Shown piece by piece: positions 34,388 to 43,364 of a DNA stretch of 64,000 nucleotides. The notes under the pieces are model-generated. The model ran no database searches. It saw nothing but the letters and a program-made list of their open reading frames with translations, and had not been told where the DNA came from. This DNA is from Streptomyces sp. NRRL S-244 (GTDB lineage Bacteria > Actinomycetota > Actinomycetes > Streptomycetales > Streptomycetaceae): positions 310,001 through 374,000 of the forward strand of contig NZ_JOCX01000008.1 in assembly GCF_000717915.1 (NCBI RefSeq), in the 5' to 3' direction. Made by a program: the position numbers and the translations under genes. Positions within the stretch are counted from its first letter, which is position 1, and each line of letters starts with the position of its first letter.

Positions 34388-35431
34388 GTGCCTACGCCCG
34401 CCGCGTCAACCCGCTTCCCCCGCCGCGCCCTTGCCCTTGCGGTCACCTTCACCGCAGTGGCCGTGGCCGCCCTGACGGGATGCGCAGGCACGTCCGCCAC
34501 CGGTGCCGGGCCCGGCACCGCCGCCCGCCCGGCCGCCGCGCCGGACCGGGTGGAGCCGCTCGCCCCGGCGCCGCTGCCCGCCCTCCCGGTCACCGCGGCG
34601 TCGGCGGACGGCCGCCGGGTGACCGTCACGTCCGCGGACCGGATCGTCCCGCTGAGCGGCAGCCTGAACGAGATCGTCCAGACGCTGGGCCTCGGCCCGC
34701 AGGTCATCGCCCGCGACATCACGGCCACCTTCGAACAGGCCGCGCAGCTGCCGGTGGTGACCCGGGGCCATGACGTCTCTGCGGAGAGCGTGCTGTCGCT
34801 GCGCCCGACGCTGGTGCTGGCCGAGACCACCTCCGGACCGGCCGAGGCCGTCCGCCAGATCCGCGACGCGGGCATCCCGCTGCTGGTGGTGGACCCGGCC
34901 AAGTCGCTGGAGGACGTGCCGAAACGGATCGAGGCGGTCGCCGCCGCGCTGGGCGTCAAGGACGCCGGGGCGCGGCTGAACGAGCGCACGGCCGAGCGGA
35001 TCGCCGCCGCCCGCAAGGGCATCCCCGCCTCCGCGGCCTCCGGGAAGAAGCCGCGGGTGGCCTTCCTGTACCTGCGCGGCACCGCGTCCGTGTACCTGCT
35101 GGGCGGCTCCGACTCGGGCGCGGCCTCGCTGCTCGAAGCGGCCGGCGCGGTGGACACGGGCAAGGAGTCGGGGCTCGGCAAGGACTTCACCCCGATCACG
35201 AGCGAGGCGCTGGCGGCCGCCGCGCCGGACGCGATCCTGGTCATGTCCAAGGGGCTGGAGTCCGTGGGCGGTACGGACGGCCTGGTGAAGATCCCGGGCG
35301 TGGCCCAGACCCCGGCGGGGATGGACCGGCGGGTCGTCACCGTCGACGACGGGGTCCTGCTGAACTACGGCCCGCGCACCGACCAGGTGCTGAGCTCGCT
35401 GATCTCCCAGCTGTACGGAAAGAACGCGTGA
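34388..35431 (+). CDS. hmuT: Heme ABC transporter substrate-binding lipoprotein
   Basis: 347 aa from GTG 34388. Lipoprotein signal peptide with Cys in ALTGCAG (about residue 31). The class III binding-protein fold shows DRIVPLSGSLNEIVQTLGLG, HDVSAESVLSLRPTLVLA, a long central helix and RRVVTVDDGVLLNYGPRT at the end. These match HmuT. It receives heme from HtaA proteins and delivers it to HmuUV. The gene order hmuT-hmuU-hmuV is the standard operon; the next start is 1 nt after the stop. Confidence 0.92.
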   Translation: MPTPAASTRFPRRALALAVTFTAVAVAALTGCAGTSATGAGPGTAARPAAAPDRVEPLAPAPLPALPVTAASADGRRVTVTSADRIVPLSGSLNEIVQTLGLGPQVIARDITATFEQAAQLPVVTRGHDVSAESVLSLRPTLVLAETTSGPAEAVRQIRDAGIPLLVVDPAKSLEDVPKRIEAVAAALGVKDAGARLNERTAERIAAARKGIPASAASGKKPRVAFLYLRGTASVYLLGGSDSGAASLLEAAGAVDTGKESGLGKDFTPITSEALAAAAPDAILVMSKGLESVGGTDGLVKIPGVAQTPAGMDRRVVTVDDGVLLNYGPRTDQVLSSLISQLYGKNA

Positions 35432-35432
35432 C

Positions 35433-36569
35433 GTGACGGAACAGAACACGGGCGCGGCCACCTTGCCGGGGGCCGGCCCCCGAACGCCCGCGCCCGGAAC
35501 ACCGACGGGGCCGGACGCGCCGTCGCAGGACGCAGCACCCGGGGCCCGGACGGGCTCCCTGCTGGCCGTGGGGCTCGTCGTCGTCCTCGCCGGGCTGGCC
35601 CTGGTCTCCGCCGGGGTCGGGGCCTACGGGATACCCGTCGGCGACGTCCTCGGCTCGGTGCAGCACCGCCTCGGGCTCGGCGGGGCCGCCCTCGACCGGG
35701 TCGGCGAGAGCGTGCTGTGGAACGTACGGCTCCCCCGGGTCGTGCTCGCGCTGCTCGTCGGCGCCAGCCTGGGCTGCGCGGGGGCCCTGATGCAGGGGGT
35801 GTTCGGGAACCCGCTCGCGGAGCCCGGAGTCATCGGGATCTCCGCGGGCGCCGCCGTCGGCGCGGTGGCCGCCATCGGGCTCGGGCTCAGCTTCTTCGGC
35901 AACTGGACGATCACCGCCTGCGCATTCGTCTCCGGGCTGGTCACCGTCGGCTCCGTCTACCTCCTCTCCCGCAACGGCGGCAGGACCGAGGTCGTCACCC
36001 TGATCCTCACCGGCATCGCCGTCAACGCCTTCGCCGGCGCCCTGATCGGCCTGTTCGTCTTCTTCGCGGACAGCGGCCAGGTCAACCAGATCACCTTCTG
36101 GCAGCTCGGCTCCCTCGCCCAGGCCACCTGGCCCAAGGTGCTCGCCGTCCTGCCCTGCGCGCTCGCCGGTCTGCTGATCGCCCCCTTCCACTCCCGCAAG
36201 CTGGACCTGCTCTCCCTCGGCGAGCGCCCCGCCCGCCACCTCGGCGTGGACGTGGAGCGGCTGCGCCTCGCGCTCATCCTCGTCGTCGCGCTGCTCACCG
36301 CGGCCGCCGTCGCCGTGGCCGGCATCATCACCTTCGTCGGGCTGCTCGTCCCGCACCTGCTGCGCATGGCGAACGGCCCCGGCCACCGCTTCCTGGTCCC
36401 GGGCAGCGCGCTGGCCGGGGCCGTGGTCCTGCTCGCGGGCGATCTGGCCGCCCGGACCATCGCCCGGCCCGCCGAGCTGCCGCTCGGGGTGCTGACCGCG
36501 CTGATCGGCAGCCCCTTCTTCTTCTGGCTGCTGCGCCGCACCCGCCGCAAGCAGGGAGGCTGGGCGTGA
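35433..36569 (+). CDS. hmuU: Heme ABC transporter permease
   Basis: 378 aa from GTG 35433. A 45-residue Pro/Gly-rich cytoplasmic N-terminus precedes a FecCD-type permease of about ten helices. Family motifs include WNVRLPRVVLALLVGASLGCAGALMQG, NPLAEPGVIGISAGAA, GDLAARTIARPAELPLGVLTALIGSPFF, and the coupling segment before it. It forms the heme channel as a dimer with HmuV. It overlaps hmuV by 4 nt (GTGA). Confidence 0.93.
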   Translation: MTEQNTGAATLPGAGPRTPAPGTPTGPDAPSQDAAPGARTGSLLAVGLVVVLAGLALVSAGVGAYGIPVGDVLGSVQHRLGLGGAALDRVGESVLWNVRLPRVVLALLVGASLGCAGALMQGVFGNPLAEPGVIGISAGAAVGAVAAIGLGLSFFGNWTITACAFVSGLVTVGSVYLLSRNGGRTEVVTLILTGIAVNAFAGALIGLFVFFADSGQVNQITFWQLGSLAQATWPKVLAVLPCALAGLLIAPFHSRKLDLLSLGERPARHLGVDVERLRLALILVVALLTAAAVAVAGIITFVGLLVPHLLRMANGPGHRFLVPGSALAGAVVLLAGDLAARTIARPAELPLGVLTALIGSPFFFWLLRRTRRKQGGWA

Positions 36570-37420
36570 GCATCCCGTTCCCGCGGCGCGGCCGGCGCTG
36601 CGTCCCCGCCCGGCCGGCCCCCGGCGCCGCCTTCGCCGAAGCCGTCGGCCTGCGCGTGCGGCTCGGCGAGCGCGAGGTGCTGGCCGGGATCGACCTGACC
36701 GCCCGGGCCGGCGAGGTGCTGGCCCTGGTCGGCCCGAACGGCGCCGGCAAGTCCACGCTGCTGGCCGCCCTCTCGGCCGATCTGCCCGCGGCCGAGGGGC
36801 TCGTACGGATCGACGGGCGCCCGGTGGGCGACTGGGCGGCTGCGGATCTGGCCCTGCGCCGGTCCGTGCTCCCCCAGTCGGCCGAGATGTCCTTCCCGTT
36901 CCCGGTCGGGGACGTCGTACGGATGGGCCGCGCCCCCTGGGCCGGCACCCCGTTCGCCGACTCCGACGAGGAGGCGGTGGCCGCGGCCATGGCCGCCACG
37001 GAGCTGGCCGGCTTCGCCGCCCGCCCCTTCTCGGCGCTCTCCGGCGGCGAACGGGCCCGGGTCGCGCTGGCCCGCGTACTGGCCCAGCAGGCCCCGCTGC
37101 TGCTGCTCGACGAACCCACCGCGGCCCTGGACCTGCGCCACCAGGAGCTGGTGCTGCGGATCTGCCGGGAGCGGGCCGCGGCCGGGGACGCGGTGGTGGT
37201 CGTCCTGCACGACCTGGGGCTGGCCGCCGCGTACGCCGACCGGGCCGCCGTACTGCACGACGGGCGGATCGCGGTGGACGGACCGCCGGCCGAGGTGTTC
37301 GAGGACGGTCTGCTCAGCCGGGTCTACCGACAACCGGTGGAAGTGCTGCCCCATCCGCGGACCGGGGTTCCGCTCGTGGTCCCCGTACGGGACGACCAAG
37401 CCGGTTTTACCTCCGCTTGA
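36566..37420 (+). CDS. hmuV: Heme ABC transporter ATP-binding protein
   Basis: 284 aa from GTG 36566, coupled to hmuU. FecE-type ATPase: Walker A VGPNGAGKST, Q-loop LPQSAEMSFPFPVGDVVRMGRAPW (typical of HmuV/FecE), signature LSGGERARVALARVLAQ, Walker B LLLLDEPTAALD, and the switch His in VVLHDLG. An N-terminal extension of about 25 residues is rich in Pro and Arg. It drives heme import through HmuU and completes the hmuTUV operon. Confidence 0.94.
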   Translation: MSIPFPRRGRRCVPARPAPGAAFAEAVGLRVRLGEREVLAGIDLTARAGEVLALVGPNGAGKSTLLAALSADLPAAEGLVRIDGRPVGDWAAADLALRRSVLPQSAEMSFPFPVGDVVRMGRAPWAGTPFADSDEEAVAAAMAATELAGFAARPFSALSGGERARVALARVLAQQAPLLLLDEPTAALDLRHQELVLRICRERAAAGDAVVVVLHDLGLAAAYADRAAVLHDGRIAVDGPPAEVFEDGLLSRVYRQPVEVLPHPRTGVPLVVPVRDDQAGFTSA

Positions 37421-37511
37421 CCCTCTCATGGGTTGGCCCTGGAGGCCTCGTGACGGCCCCGTGTCCGGCGGCCCGTCGTGTGGGCTGAATCACTGGACGT
37501 ACGGGTATGGG

Positions 37512-37530
37512 TCAGGTAAGCCTCGGTTAA
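37512..37530 (+). promoter_or_regulatory. Degenerate iron-box-like sequence before efeO
   Basis: TCAGGTAAGCCTCGGTTAA matches the 19-bp iron-box consensus at 12 positions, with the outer AGGT and TTAA halves kept. Overlapping TTAAGTTAGG follows. It is 76 bp upstream of efeO. Plausible but weak. Confidence 0.4.
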
Positions 37531-37605
37531 GTTAGGTCCGCCTCACCGGCCGTCCCTCCTGATCGGGGCGGCCGTCTGCCGAACGCCAGACAGCCAGGAG
37601 CCCGC

Positions 37606-38754
37606 ATGCGTCCCGCCCGCCTCACCGTCCTCACCGCGGTCGCCGCCGTGACCGCGCTCACCGCCGTCACCGGCTGCGCCGAGAAGAGCGGCAGCGGCGA
37701 CGGGGCCGTCAAGATCGCCGCCTCCGACAGCGCGTGCGAGGTCTCCAAGACCGAGTTCCCGGCCGGCAAGGTCACCCTCGAGGTCGAGAACAAGGGCTCC
37801 AAGGTCACCGAGGTCTACGTCCTCTTCCCGGACGACCGCATCGTCGCCGAGCGCGAGAACATCGGCCCCGGCACCAAGGCCTCCATCACCGCGGAGATCA
37901 AGGCCGGCGACTACGAGATCGCCTGCAAGCCCGGCATGAAGGGCGACGGCATCCGCCAGAAGGTCAAGGCCACGGGCGGCGGCGCCGCCGAGAAGCGCAG
38001 CCCCGAGCTGGACGCCGCGGTCGCCGAGTACCGCAAGTACGTGCAGGCGCAGGCCGACGAGACCCTCCCCAAGGCGCAGGCCTTCGCGGACGCGGTCAAG
38101 GCCGGCGACCTGGAGGCCGCCAAGAAGGCGTACGCCGCCTCCCGCATCGGCTGGGAGCGCACCGAGCCGGTCGCCGAGTCCTTCGGCGACATCGACCCGA
38201 AGGTCGACGTCCGCGAGGACGGCCTGGAGGCCGGCCAGGACCCGGCGAAGGACTGGACCGGCTGGCACCGCCTGGAGAAGTCCCTGTTCGCCGACAAGAA
38301 GATCGGCGACGACGAGAAGAAGCTCGCCGACCAGCTGATGACCGACCTCACCGACTGGCAGAAGAAGGTCGGCCAGGCGGAGATCACCCCCACCTCGATG
38401 GCCAACGGTGCCAAGGAGCTGCTGGACGAGGTCGCCAGCGGCAAGGTCACCGGTGAGGAAGAGCGCTACAGCCACACCGACCTGGTCGACTTCAAGGCCA
38501 ACGTCGAGGGCGCCCAGAAGGCGTACGAGCTGCTCAAGCCGGTCGCCGCGAAGAACGACCCGGCCCTGTCCGCGGAGCTGGACAAGCAGTTCGCCGCGAT
38601 GAACACGCTGCTCGACAAGTACCGCGCCGACAAGAACGGCTACGACTTCACGGCGTACGACACGGTCGCCCAGGAGCAGCGCAAGGAGCTCTCGGACGCC
38701 GTCAGCGCGCTCGGGGAGCCGCTGTCGAAGCTCGCCGCAGCCGTCGCCAAGTAA
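37606..38754 (+). CDS. efeO: EfeO iron-uptake lipoprotein (cupredoxin plus M75 domain)
   Basis: 382 aa. Lipobox TAVTGC with Cys24. Residues 35-122 form a cupredoxin-like domain with Cys/Met residues (ACEVSK, IACKPGMKG). From about 130 a helical M75 domain follows, with the signature GWHRLEKSLF (H221-x2-E224), the proposed metal site. EfeO hands Fe(II)/Fe(III) to the EfeU permease with the EfeB peroxidase. Gene order here is O-B-U with short gaps. Transcription is probably iron-regulated through the upstream box. Confidence 0.93.
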   Translation: MRPARLTVLTAVAAVTALTAVTGCAEKSGSGDGAVKIAASDSACEVSKTEFPAGKVTLEVENKGSKVTEVYVLFPDDRIVAERENIGPGTKASITAEIKAGDYEIACKPGMKGDGIRQKVKATGGGAAEKRSPELDAAVAEYRKYVQAQADETLPKAQAFADAVKAGDLEAAKKAYAASRIGWERTEPVAESFGDIDPKVDVREDGLEAGQDPAKDWTGWHRLEKSLFADKKIGDDEKKLADQLMTDLTDWQKKVGQAEITPTSMANGAKELLDEVASGKVTGEEERYSHTDLVDFKANVEGAQKAYELLKPVAAKNDPALSAELDKQFAAMNTLLDKYRADKNGYDFTAYDTVAQEQRKELSDAVSALGEPLSKLAAAVAK

Positions 38755-38774
38755 CGCGTATCAGGGGTACGGAC

Positions 38775-40097
38775 ATGTCTGAGGACACCAGCACCACCGA
38801 CTCGGCCGCCGAGTCCGCCACGTCCGGCGAAGCCGCCGCGTCCGCCGCCGGCAGCGACGGCGCCGGCGGGCCGTCGCGCCGGTCCGTGCTCGGCTGGGGC
38901 GGTGCCGGGCTCGCGCTCGGCGCCGCCGCGGCCGGCGGCACCGTCGCCGCGCTGACCGGGAGCGACGACCCGGTGCCGGCCGCGCTCAGCGGCTCCTCCG
39001 TGCCCTTCCACGGCGCGCACCAGGCCGGCATCGCCTCCGCCGTCCAGGACCGGCTGCACTTCGCCGCGTTCGACGTGAAGACGAAGGACCGCGCCGAGCT
39101 CGTCCAGCTCCTCAAGGACTGGACGCGGGCCGCCGAGCGGATGACCGCCGGACTCCCCGTCGGCGAGGGCGCCGTCGGCGGACTCCCCGAGGCCCCGCCG
39201 GACGACACCGGCGAGGCCCTCGGCCTCAAGCCGTCCCGGCTGACGCTGACCATCGGCTTCGGCGCCTCGCTCTTCGCCAAGGACCGGTTCGGCCTGGAGG
39301 GCAGGCGCCCCGAGGCCCTGGTCGACCTGGAGCAATTCCCCGGCGACAACCTCGACCCCGCCAAGAGCGGCGGCGACCTCTGCGTGCAGGCCTGCGCGGA
39401 CGACCCGCAGGTCGCGGTGCACGCGATCCGCCAGCTCGCCCGGATCGGCTTCGGCAAGACGGCGGTGCGCTGGTCGCAGCTCGGCTTCGGCAAGACCTCG
39501 TCCACCACCCCGGACGAGCAGACCCCGCGCAACATGATGGGCTTCAAGGACGGCACCCGGAACGTCGCCGGCACCGACACCGCCGCCCTCGACAAGCACG
39601 TCTGGGTCGGGGACGAGGCCAAGGACGGCTCGGCGTGGATGGCCGGCGGCTCGTACCTGGTCGCCCGCCGGATCCGCATGCACATCGAGACCTGGGACCG
39701 CACTCCGCTCCAGGAGCAGGAGGACATCTTCGGCCGCGACAAGGCCGAGGGCGCCCCGGTCGGGAAGTCGAAGGAGCGCGACGAGCCGTTCCTGAAGGCG
39801 ATGAAGCCGGAGGCGCACGTCCGCCTCGCGCACCCGGACACCAACAGCGGTGCCACGATCCTGCGCCGCGGCTATTCCTTCACCGACGGTTCGGACGGTC
39901 TGGGCCGGCTCGACGCGGGCCTGTTCTTCCTGGCCTACCAGCGGGACGTCCGCAAGGGCTTCATCCCGATCCAGCGCAACCTGTCCAAGAACGACGGGCT
40001 CAACGAGTACATCCAGCACGTGAGCTCGGCCCTCTTCGCCGTCCCGCCGGGCGTCCGCGACAAGGACGACTGGTGGGGCCGGGCGCTGTTCGCGTAG
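38775..40097 (+). CDS. efeB: EfeB, Tat-exported Dyp-type heme peroxidase
   Basis: 440 aa. Ala/Ser/Gly-rich N-terminus with the twin-arginine signal SRRSVLGWGGAG (about 35-46). The DyP domain includes HQAGIASAVQDRLHFAAFDV, the distal Asp/Arg motif GFKDGTRN, the proximal heme His region, and DAGLFFLAYQRDVRKGFIPIQ. Such enzymes are exported with heme bound. In the EfeUOB system EfeB oxidises Fe(II) to Fe(III), or has been proposed to recover iron from heme, which would fit the heme uptake genes next door. Confidence 0.94.
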   Translation: MSEDTSTTDSAAESATSGEAAASAAGSDGAGGPSRRSVLGWGGAGLALGAAAAGGTVAALTGSDDPVPAALSGSSVPFHGAHQAGIASAVQDRLHFAAFDVKTKDRAELVQLLKDWTRAAERMTAGLPVGEGAVGGLPEAPPDDTGEALGLKPSRLTLTIGFGASLFAKDRFGLEGRRPEALVDLEQFPGDNLDPAKSGGDLCVQACADDPQVAVHAIRQLARIGFGKTAVRWSQLGFGKTSSTTPDEQTPRNMMGFKDGTRNVAGTDTAALDKHVWVGDEAKDGSAWMAGGSYLVARRIRMHIETWDRTPLQEQEDIFGRDKAEGAPVGKSKERDEPFLKAMKPEAHVRLAHPDTNSGATILRRGYSFTDGSDGLGRLDAGLFFLAYQRDVRKGFIPIQRNLSKNDGLNEYIQHVSSALFAVPPGVRDKDDWWGRALFA

Positions 40098-40122
40098 TTC
40101 CGCGGACCCGAAAGGAACCTAC

Positions 40123-40971
40123 GTGTTCAGCAACTATCTGATCGGCCTGCGCGAGGGGCTGGAGGCCAGTCTGGTCGTCTGCATCCTCATCGCGTACCTG
40201 GTGAAGACCGGGAACAAGAACAAGCTGGGACCGCTGTGGCTCGGCGTCGGCCTCGCGGCCGCGCTCAGCCTGGCCTTCGGCGCGGGGCTCGAATTCGGCA
40301 CCTCGGAGCTGACGTTCCAGGCGCAGGAGGCGATCGGCGGCAGCCTGTCGATCGTCTCGGTGGGCCTGGTGACGTGGATGGTCTTCTGGATGAAGCGCAC
40401 CGCGCGGCACATGAAGGCCGAACTGCAGGACAAGCTCGACGCGGCCCTCGCGATGGGCACGGGCGCCCTGGTGACGACGGCGTTCCTGGCCGTCGGCCGG
40501 GAGGGCCTGGAGACCTCGCTGTTCGTGTGGCGCTCGGTGCACGCGGCCGGCGACGGCGCTGGCCCGCTGGTGGGCGTACTGCTCGGCATCGGCTCGTCGA
40601 TCCTGCTGGGCTGGCTGTTCTACCGCGGCGCACTGAAGATCAACCTGTCCAAGTTCTTCACCTGGACCGGCGGGATGCTGGTCGTGGTCGCCGCGGGCGT
40701 GCTCGCCTACGGGGTGCACGACCTCCAGGAGGCCGAGTTCCTGCCGGGCCTGATGAACAAGGCCTTCGACGTCAGCACGACCGTCCCGCCGGACAGCTGG
40801 TACGGGACCCTGCTGAAGGGCACGTTCAACTTCCAGCCGGACCCGACCTGGCTCCAGGTCGGGGTGTGGGTGGCCTACCTGGTCCCGACGCTGCTGCTGT
40901 TCTTCGGGGTCTTCGCCCGTACGGCGGTCCCGGCGCCGGCCGCGCCCGCGCGGACCGAGAGCGGCTCGTAA
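40123..40971 (+). CDS. efeU: EfeU, FTR1-family iron permease
   Basis: 282 aa from GTG 40123 behind AAAGGA. Seven hydrophobic segments. The two conserved iron-translocation motifs are present in helices 1 and 4: REGLEAS (R10-E14) and REGLETS (R126-E130). It transports the iron processed by EfeO and EfeB. Helix 7 ends in a short Ala/Pro-rich cytoplasmic tail. A 17-bp hairpin follows immediately. Confidence 0.95.
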   Translation: MFSNYLIGLREGLEASLVVCILIAYLVKTGNKNKLGPLWLGVGLAAALSLAFGAGLEFGTSELTFQAQEAIGGSLSIVSVGLVTWMVFWMKRTARHMKAELQDKLDAALAMGTGALVTTAFLAVGREGLETSLFVWRSVHAAGDGAGPLVGVLLGIGSSILLGWLFYRGALKINLSKFFTWTGGMLVVVAAGVLAYGVHDLQEAEFLPGLMNKAFDVSTTVPPDSWYGTLLKGTFNFQPDPTWLQVGVWVAYLVPTLLLFFGVFARTAVPAPAAPARTESGS

Positions 40972-40978
40972 GACAGGG

Positions 40979-41015
40979 GGAAGGGGCCCGGATCGAGACG
41001 ATCCGGGCCCCTTCC
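40979..41015. terminator. Very strong bidirectional terminator
   Basis: A perfect 17-bp stem (40979-40995 with 40999-41015) and 3-nt loop AGA, between efeU and the convergent GNAT gene. Confidence 0.88.
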
Positions 41016-41026
41016 GCACGTCCGGG

Positions 41027-41584
41027 TCACCACAACCGGTCGACGAGCCCCGGGTACAGGGCGATCCGCGCACCGGAGAACGCGGCGGCATCGCCGTCCG
41101 CGCCGGGGAAGTCGGCCAGGACCTCCTTGTCGAACCCGGGTGCGTCCGTGGCCAGCGGCTGCTCGGGCGTTCCGCCGACCAGCACGGTCCCGGGCAGCCG
41201 GGTGAAGCCGGCCGCCTCGTAGAAGGGGACGAGCGGCCGGTCGCAGCTGAACAGGACGAGGTCCACGGCCGGGTCGGCGGCCAGCGCCGTGCGGGCCGCC
41301 GCCACCAGCCGCCCGCCGTACCCGCGCCCCCGCGCGGCGTCCCGGGTCACCACGGCGCTCAGCCCCGCGGCCCGGTACGTCCGCCCGCCGTGCCGGAGCG
41401 GCTTGTGCAGCAGCGCCAGCGAGGCGACCACGGTCCCCTCGTCGTCGCACAGCAGCATCACCTCGGGCGCGAGGTCCGGGTCGTGCCCGGCGCGGGACCC
41501 GGGCCAGGCCTGCGCCTCCAGGTCCGCGACCTGCTCCGCGAGCCGCGGCGGCAGCTCGGCCTCCGCGTACGTCAGCACCCTCAC
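41027..41584 (-). CDS. GNAT-family N-acetyltransferase
   Basis: 185 aa from GTG 41584, overlapping the upstream PhzF stop (GTGA). The acetyl-CoA motif A is seen in LSAVVTRDAARGRGYGGRLVAAA (R/Q-x2-G-x-G/A form RGRGYGG). FYEAAGFTRL is motif B. Similar Streptomyces proteins resemble aminoglycoside 2'-acetyltransferase-like or Eis-like GNATs in the early part (PDLAPEVMLLCDDEGTVVASLALL), but the substrate cannot be assigned. Expressed with PhzF. Confidence 0.85.
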   Translation of the reverse strand: MRVLTYAEAELPPRLAEQVADLEAQAWPGSRAGHDPDLAPEVMLLCDDEGTVVASLALLHKPLRHGGRTYRAAGLSAVVTRDAARGRGYGGRLVAAARTALAADPAVDLVLFSCDRPLVPFYEAAGFTRLPGTVLVGGTPEQPLATDAPGFDKEVLADFPGADGDAAAFSGARIALYPGLVDRLW

Positions 41585-42438
41585 CCGATGCGGACCGCGT
41601 TGCCGCCCACCCGGATCCGGGCGTCGCCCGGGCGCAGTTCCACCGTCAGGACTCCGGGGCGGCCCATGTCCTGGCCCTGGTGGAGGGTGAGCACGGCGTC
41701 CTCCGCGGCCAGGCCGAGCTCGCGCGCGTACGCGCCGAAGGCGGCCGCGGCGGCTCCGGTCGCGGGGTCCTCTACGACGCCGCCGACCGGGAAGGGGTCC
41801 CGTACGTCGAACAGCGCCGGGCCCGTCCGGTGCACCAGCTGGACCGTGGTCAGCTCCAGGCGCCGCATCAGCGCCTCCAGCCGGGGGAAGTCGTACGCGA
41901 GGTCCGCGAGCCGGGCCCGGGTGGCTGCGCCGAGCACCAGGTGGCGGGCTCCGGCGTAGGCGATCCGGGGCGGGATGCCCGGGTCCAGATCGGCCTCCGG
42001 CCAGTCCAGGGCGGCCAGTGCCTCGGCGAGGTCGGCCGGGGCGACGTCCTCGACGTACGGCTCGACGCTGGTCAGCACGGCCCGCAGGCCCCCGTCGGAT
42101 GCGGTGACCGAGACGGGCACCCTACCGGCCGGGGTCGCGAACACCAGCTCGCCCGGACCGATCCGCTCCGCCAGCGCCACGGAGGCGGCCACGGTGGCGT
42201 GCCCGCAGAAGGACACCTCCGCCTTGGGGCTGAAGAACCGCAGCGTGAAGGCCCGGCCCGGCTCCCCGCCGAGGCCCTGCGGCGGCGCGGTGAGGAAGGC
42301 GGTCTCGCTGTAGCCCAGGCCGGCCGCGATCTCCAGCATCCGGGCGTCGTCCAGGCCGCTCGCGTCGAGCACGACCCCGGCGGGGTTGCCTCCGGCCGGG
42401 TCCTCCGAGAAGGCGGTGTAACGCAGTACGTCAGTCAT
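41581..42438 (-). CDS. PhzF-family isomerase-like protein
   Basis: 285 aa from ATG 42438. Normal length for PhzF/YddE proteins. Conserved blocks: YTAFSEDPAGGNPAGVVLDA, catalytic Glu in GLGYSETAFLT, RFFSPKAEVSFCGHATVAA, and VEDPATGAAAAAFGAYARE. PhzF catalyses an isomerisation in phenazine synthesis, but most relatives have unknown metabolic roles, and no phenazine genes are present. It is translationally coupled to the GNAT gene. This is the second PhzF homologue in the window. Confidence 0.88.
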   Translation of the reverse strand: MTDVLRYTAFSEDPAGGNPAGVVLDASGLDDARMLEIAAGLGYSETAFLTAPPQGLGGEPGRAFTLRFFSPKAEVSFCGHATVAASVALAERIGPGELVFATPAGRVPVSVTASDGGLRAVLTSVEPYVEDVAPADLAEALAALDWPEADLDPGIPPRIAYAGARHLVLGAATRARLADLAYDFPRLEALMRRLELTTVQLVHRTGPALFDVRDPFPVGGVVEDPATGAAAAAFGAYARELGLAAEDAVLTLHQGQDMGRPGVLTVELRPGDARIRVGGNAVRIG

Positions 42439-42494
42439 GATCACCCCAACTCCCGGTCCCACGCCCGCATTCCCGTCCGATCCCGGCCGGGGGA

Positions 42495-43256
42495 TCAGCC
42501 GCGCCCGATGTACGGCATCGTCGTCGCCATCACCGTCGCGAACTGCACGTTCGCCTCCAGCGGCAGCTCCGCCATGTGCAGCACCGTGCGCGCCACGTCC
42601 GCCGCGTCCATCACCGGCTCCACCGCCAGCTGCCCGTTCGCCTGGAGGATCCCGGTCTGCATCCGCTCGGTCATCTCGGTGGCCGCGTTGCCGATGTCGA
42701 TCTGCCCGCAGGCGATCCGGTGCGGGCGCCCGTCCAGCGAGAGCGACTTCGTCAGGCCCGTCATCGCGTGCTTGGTCGCGGTGTAGGCGATCGAGTTCGG
42801 CCGCGGCACGTGCGCGGAGATCGAGCCGTTGTTGATGATCCGGCCGCCCCGCGGGTCCTGCGCCTTCATCTGCCGGAAGGCGGCCTGCGCGCACAGGAAG
42901 GCCCCGGTCAGGTTGACGTCCACCACCTGGCGCCAGGCCTCGTACGCGAGGTCCTCCAGCGGGACCCCGCCCGGGCCGAAGGTCCCGGCGTTGTTGAAGA
43001 GGAGGTCGAGGCGCCCGTACCGCTCCCGTACCGCGGCGAACAGCGCGGCCACGTCGTCCGGATCGCTCACGTCCGCCCGTACGCACAGCACGTCCGCCCC
43101 GGGCCCGGCCGCCTTCGCCGTCTCCTCCAGCGGTTCGGTCCGGCGGCCGGCCACGGCCACCGACCAGCCGGCGGCGGCCAGGGTCAGGGCGACGGAGCGG
43201 CCGATGCCGGAGCCCGCACCGGTCACGACGGCGATCTTCTTCCCACTTGCGCTCAT
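42495..43256 (-). CDS. Short-chain dehydrogenase/reductase
   Basis: 253 aa. Classical [13 protein letters not shown] cofactor loop, [12 protein letters not shown], catalytic Ser in NNGSISAH and YTATK with the Tyr-x3-Lys pair. Arg residues after the first strand (AGRRTEP) point to NADP(H). The C-terminus ([20 protein letters not shown]) is that of the oxidoreductase group often annotated in Streptomyces without a defined substrate. It is 56 bp upstream of the PhzF-GNAT pair in the same direction and may be their promoter-proximal gene. Confidence 0.88.
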   Translation of the reverse strand: MSASGKKIAVVTGAGSGIGRSVALTLAAAGWSVAVAGRRTEPLEETAKAAGPGADVLCVRADVSDPDDVAALFAAVRERYGRLDLLFNNAGTFGPGGVPLEDLAYEAWRQVVDVNLTGAFLCAQAAFRQMKAQDPRGGRIINNGSISAHVPRPNSIAYTATKHAMTGLTKSLSLDGRPHRIACGQIDIGNAATEMTERMQTGILQANGQLAVEPVMDAADVARTVLHMAELPLEANVQFATVMATTMPYIGRG

Positions 43257-43364
43257 GGGGCCGCAGGGTACGTCACATGTCGCATCGGTCCACGGACGTT
43301 CCGATAGCTGAGAGCATGGGTCGGTCGGGGGTGTGAAAAGACGACGAAAAGACTGGAGTTCCGC

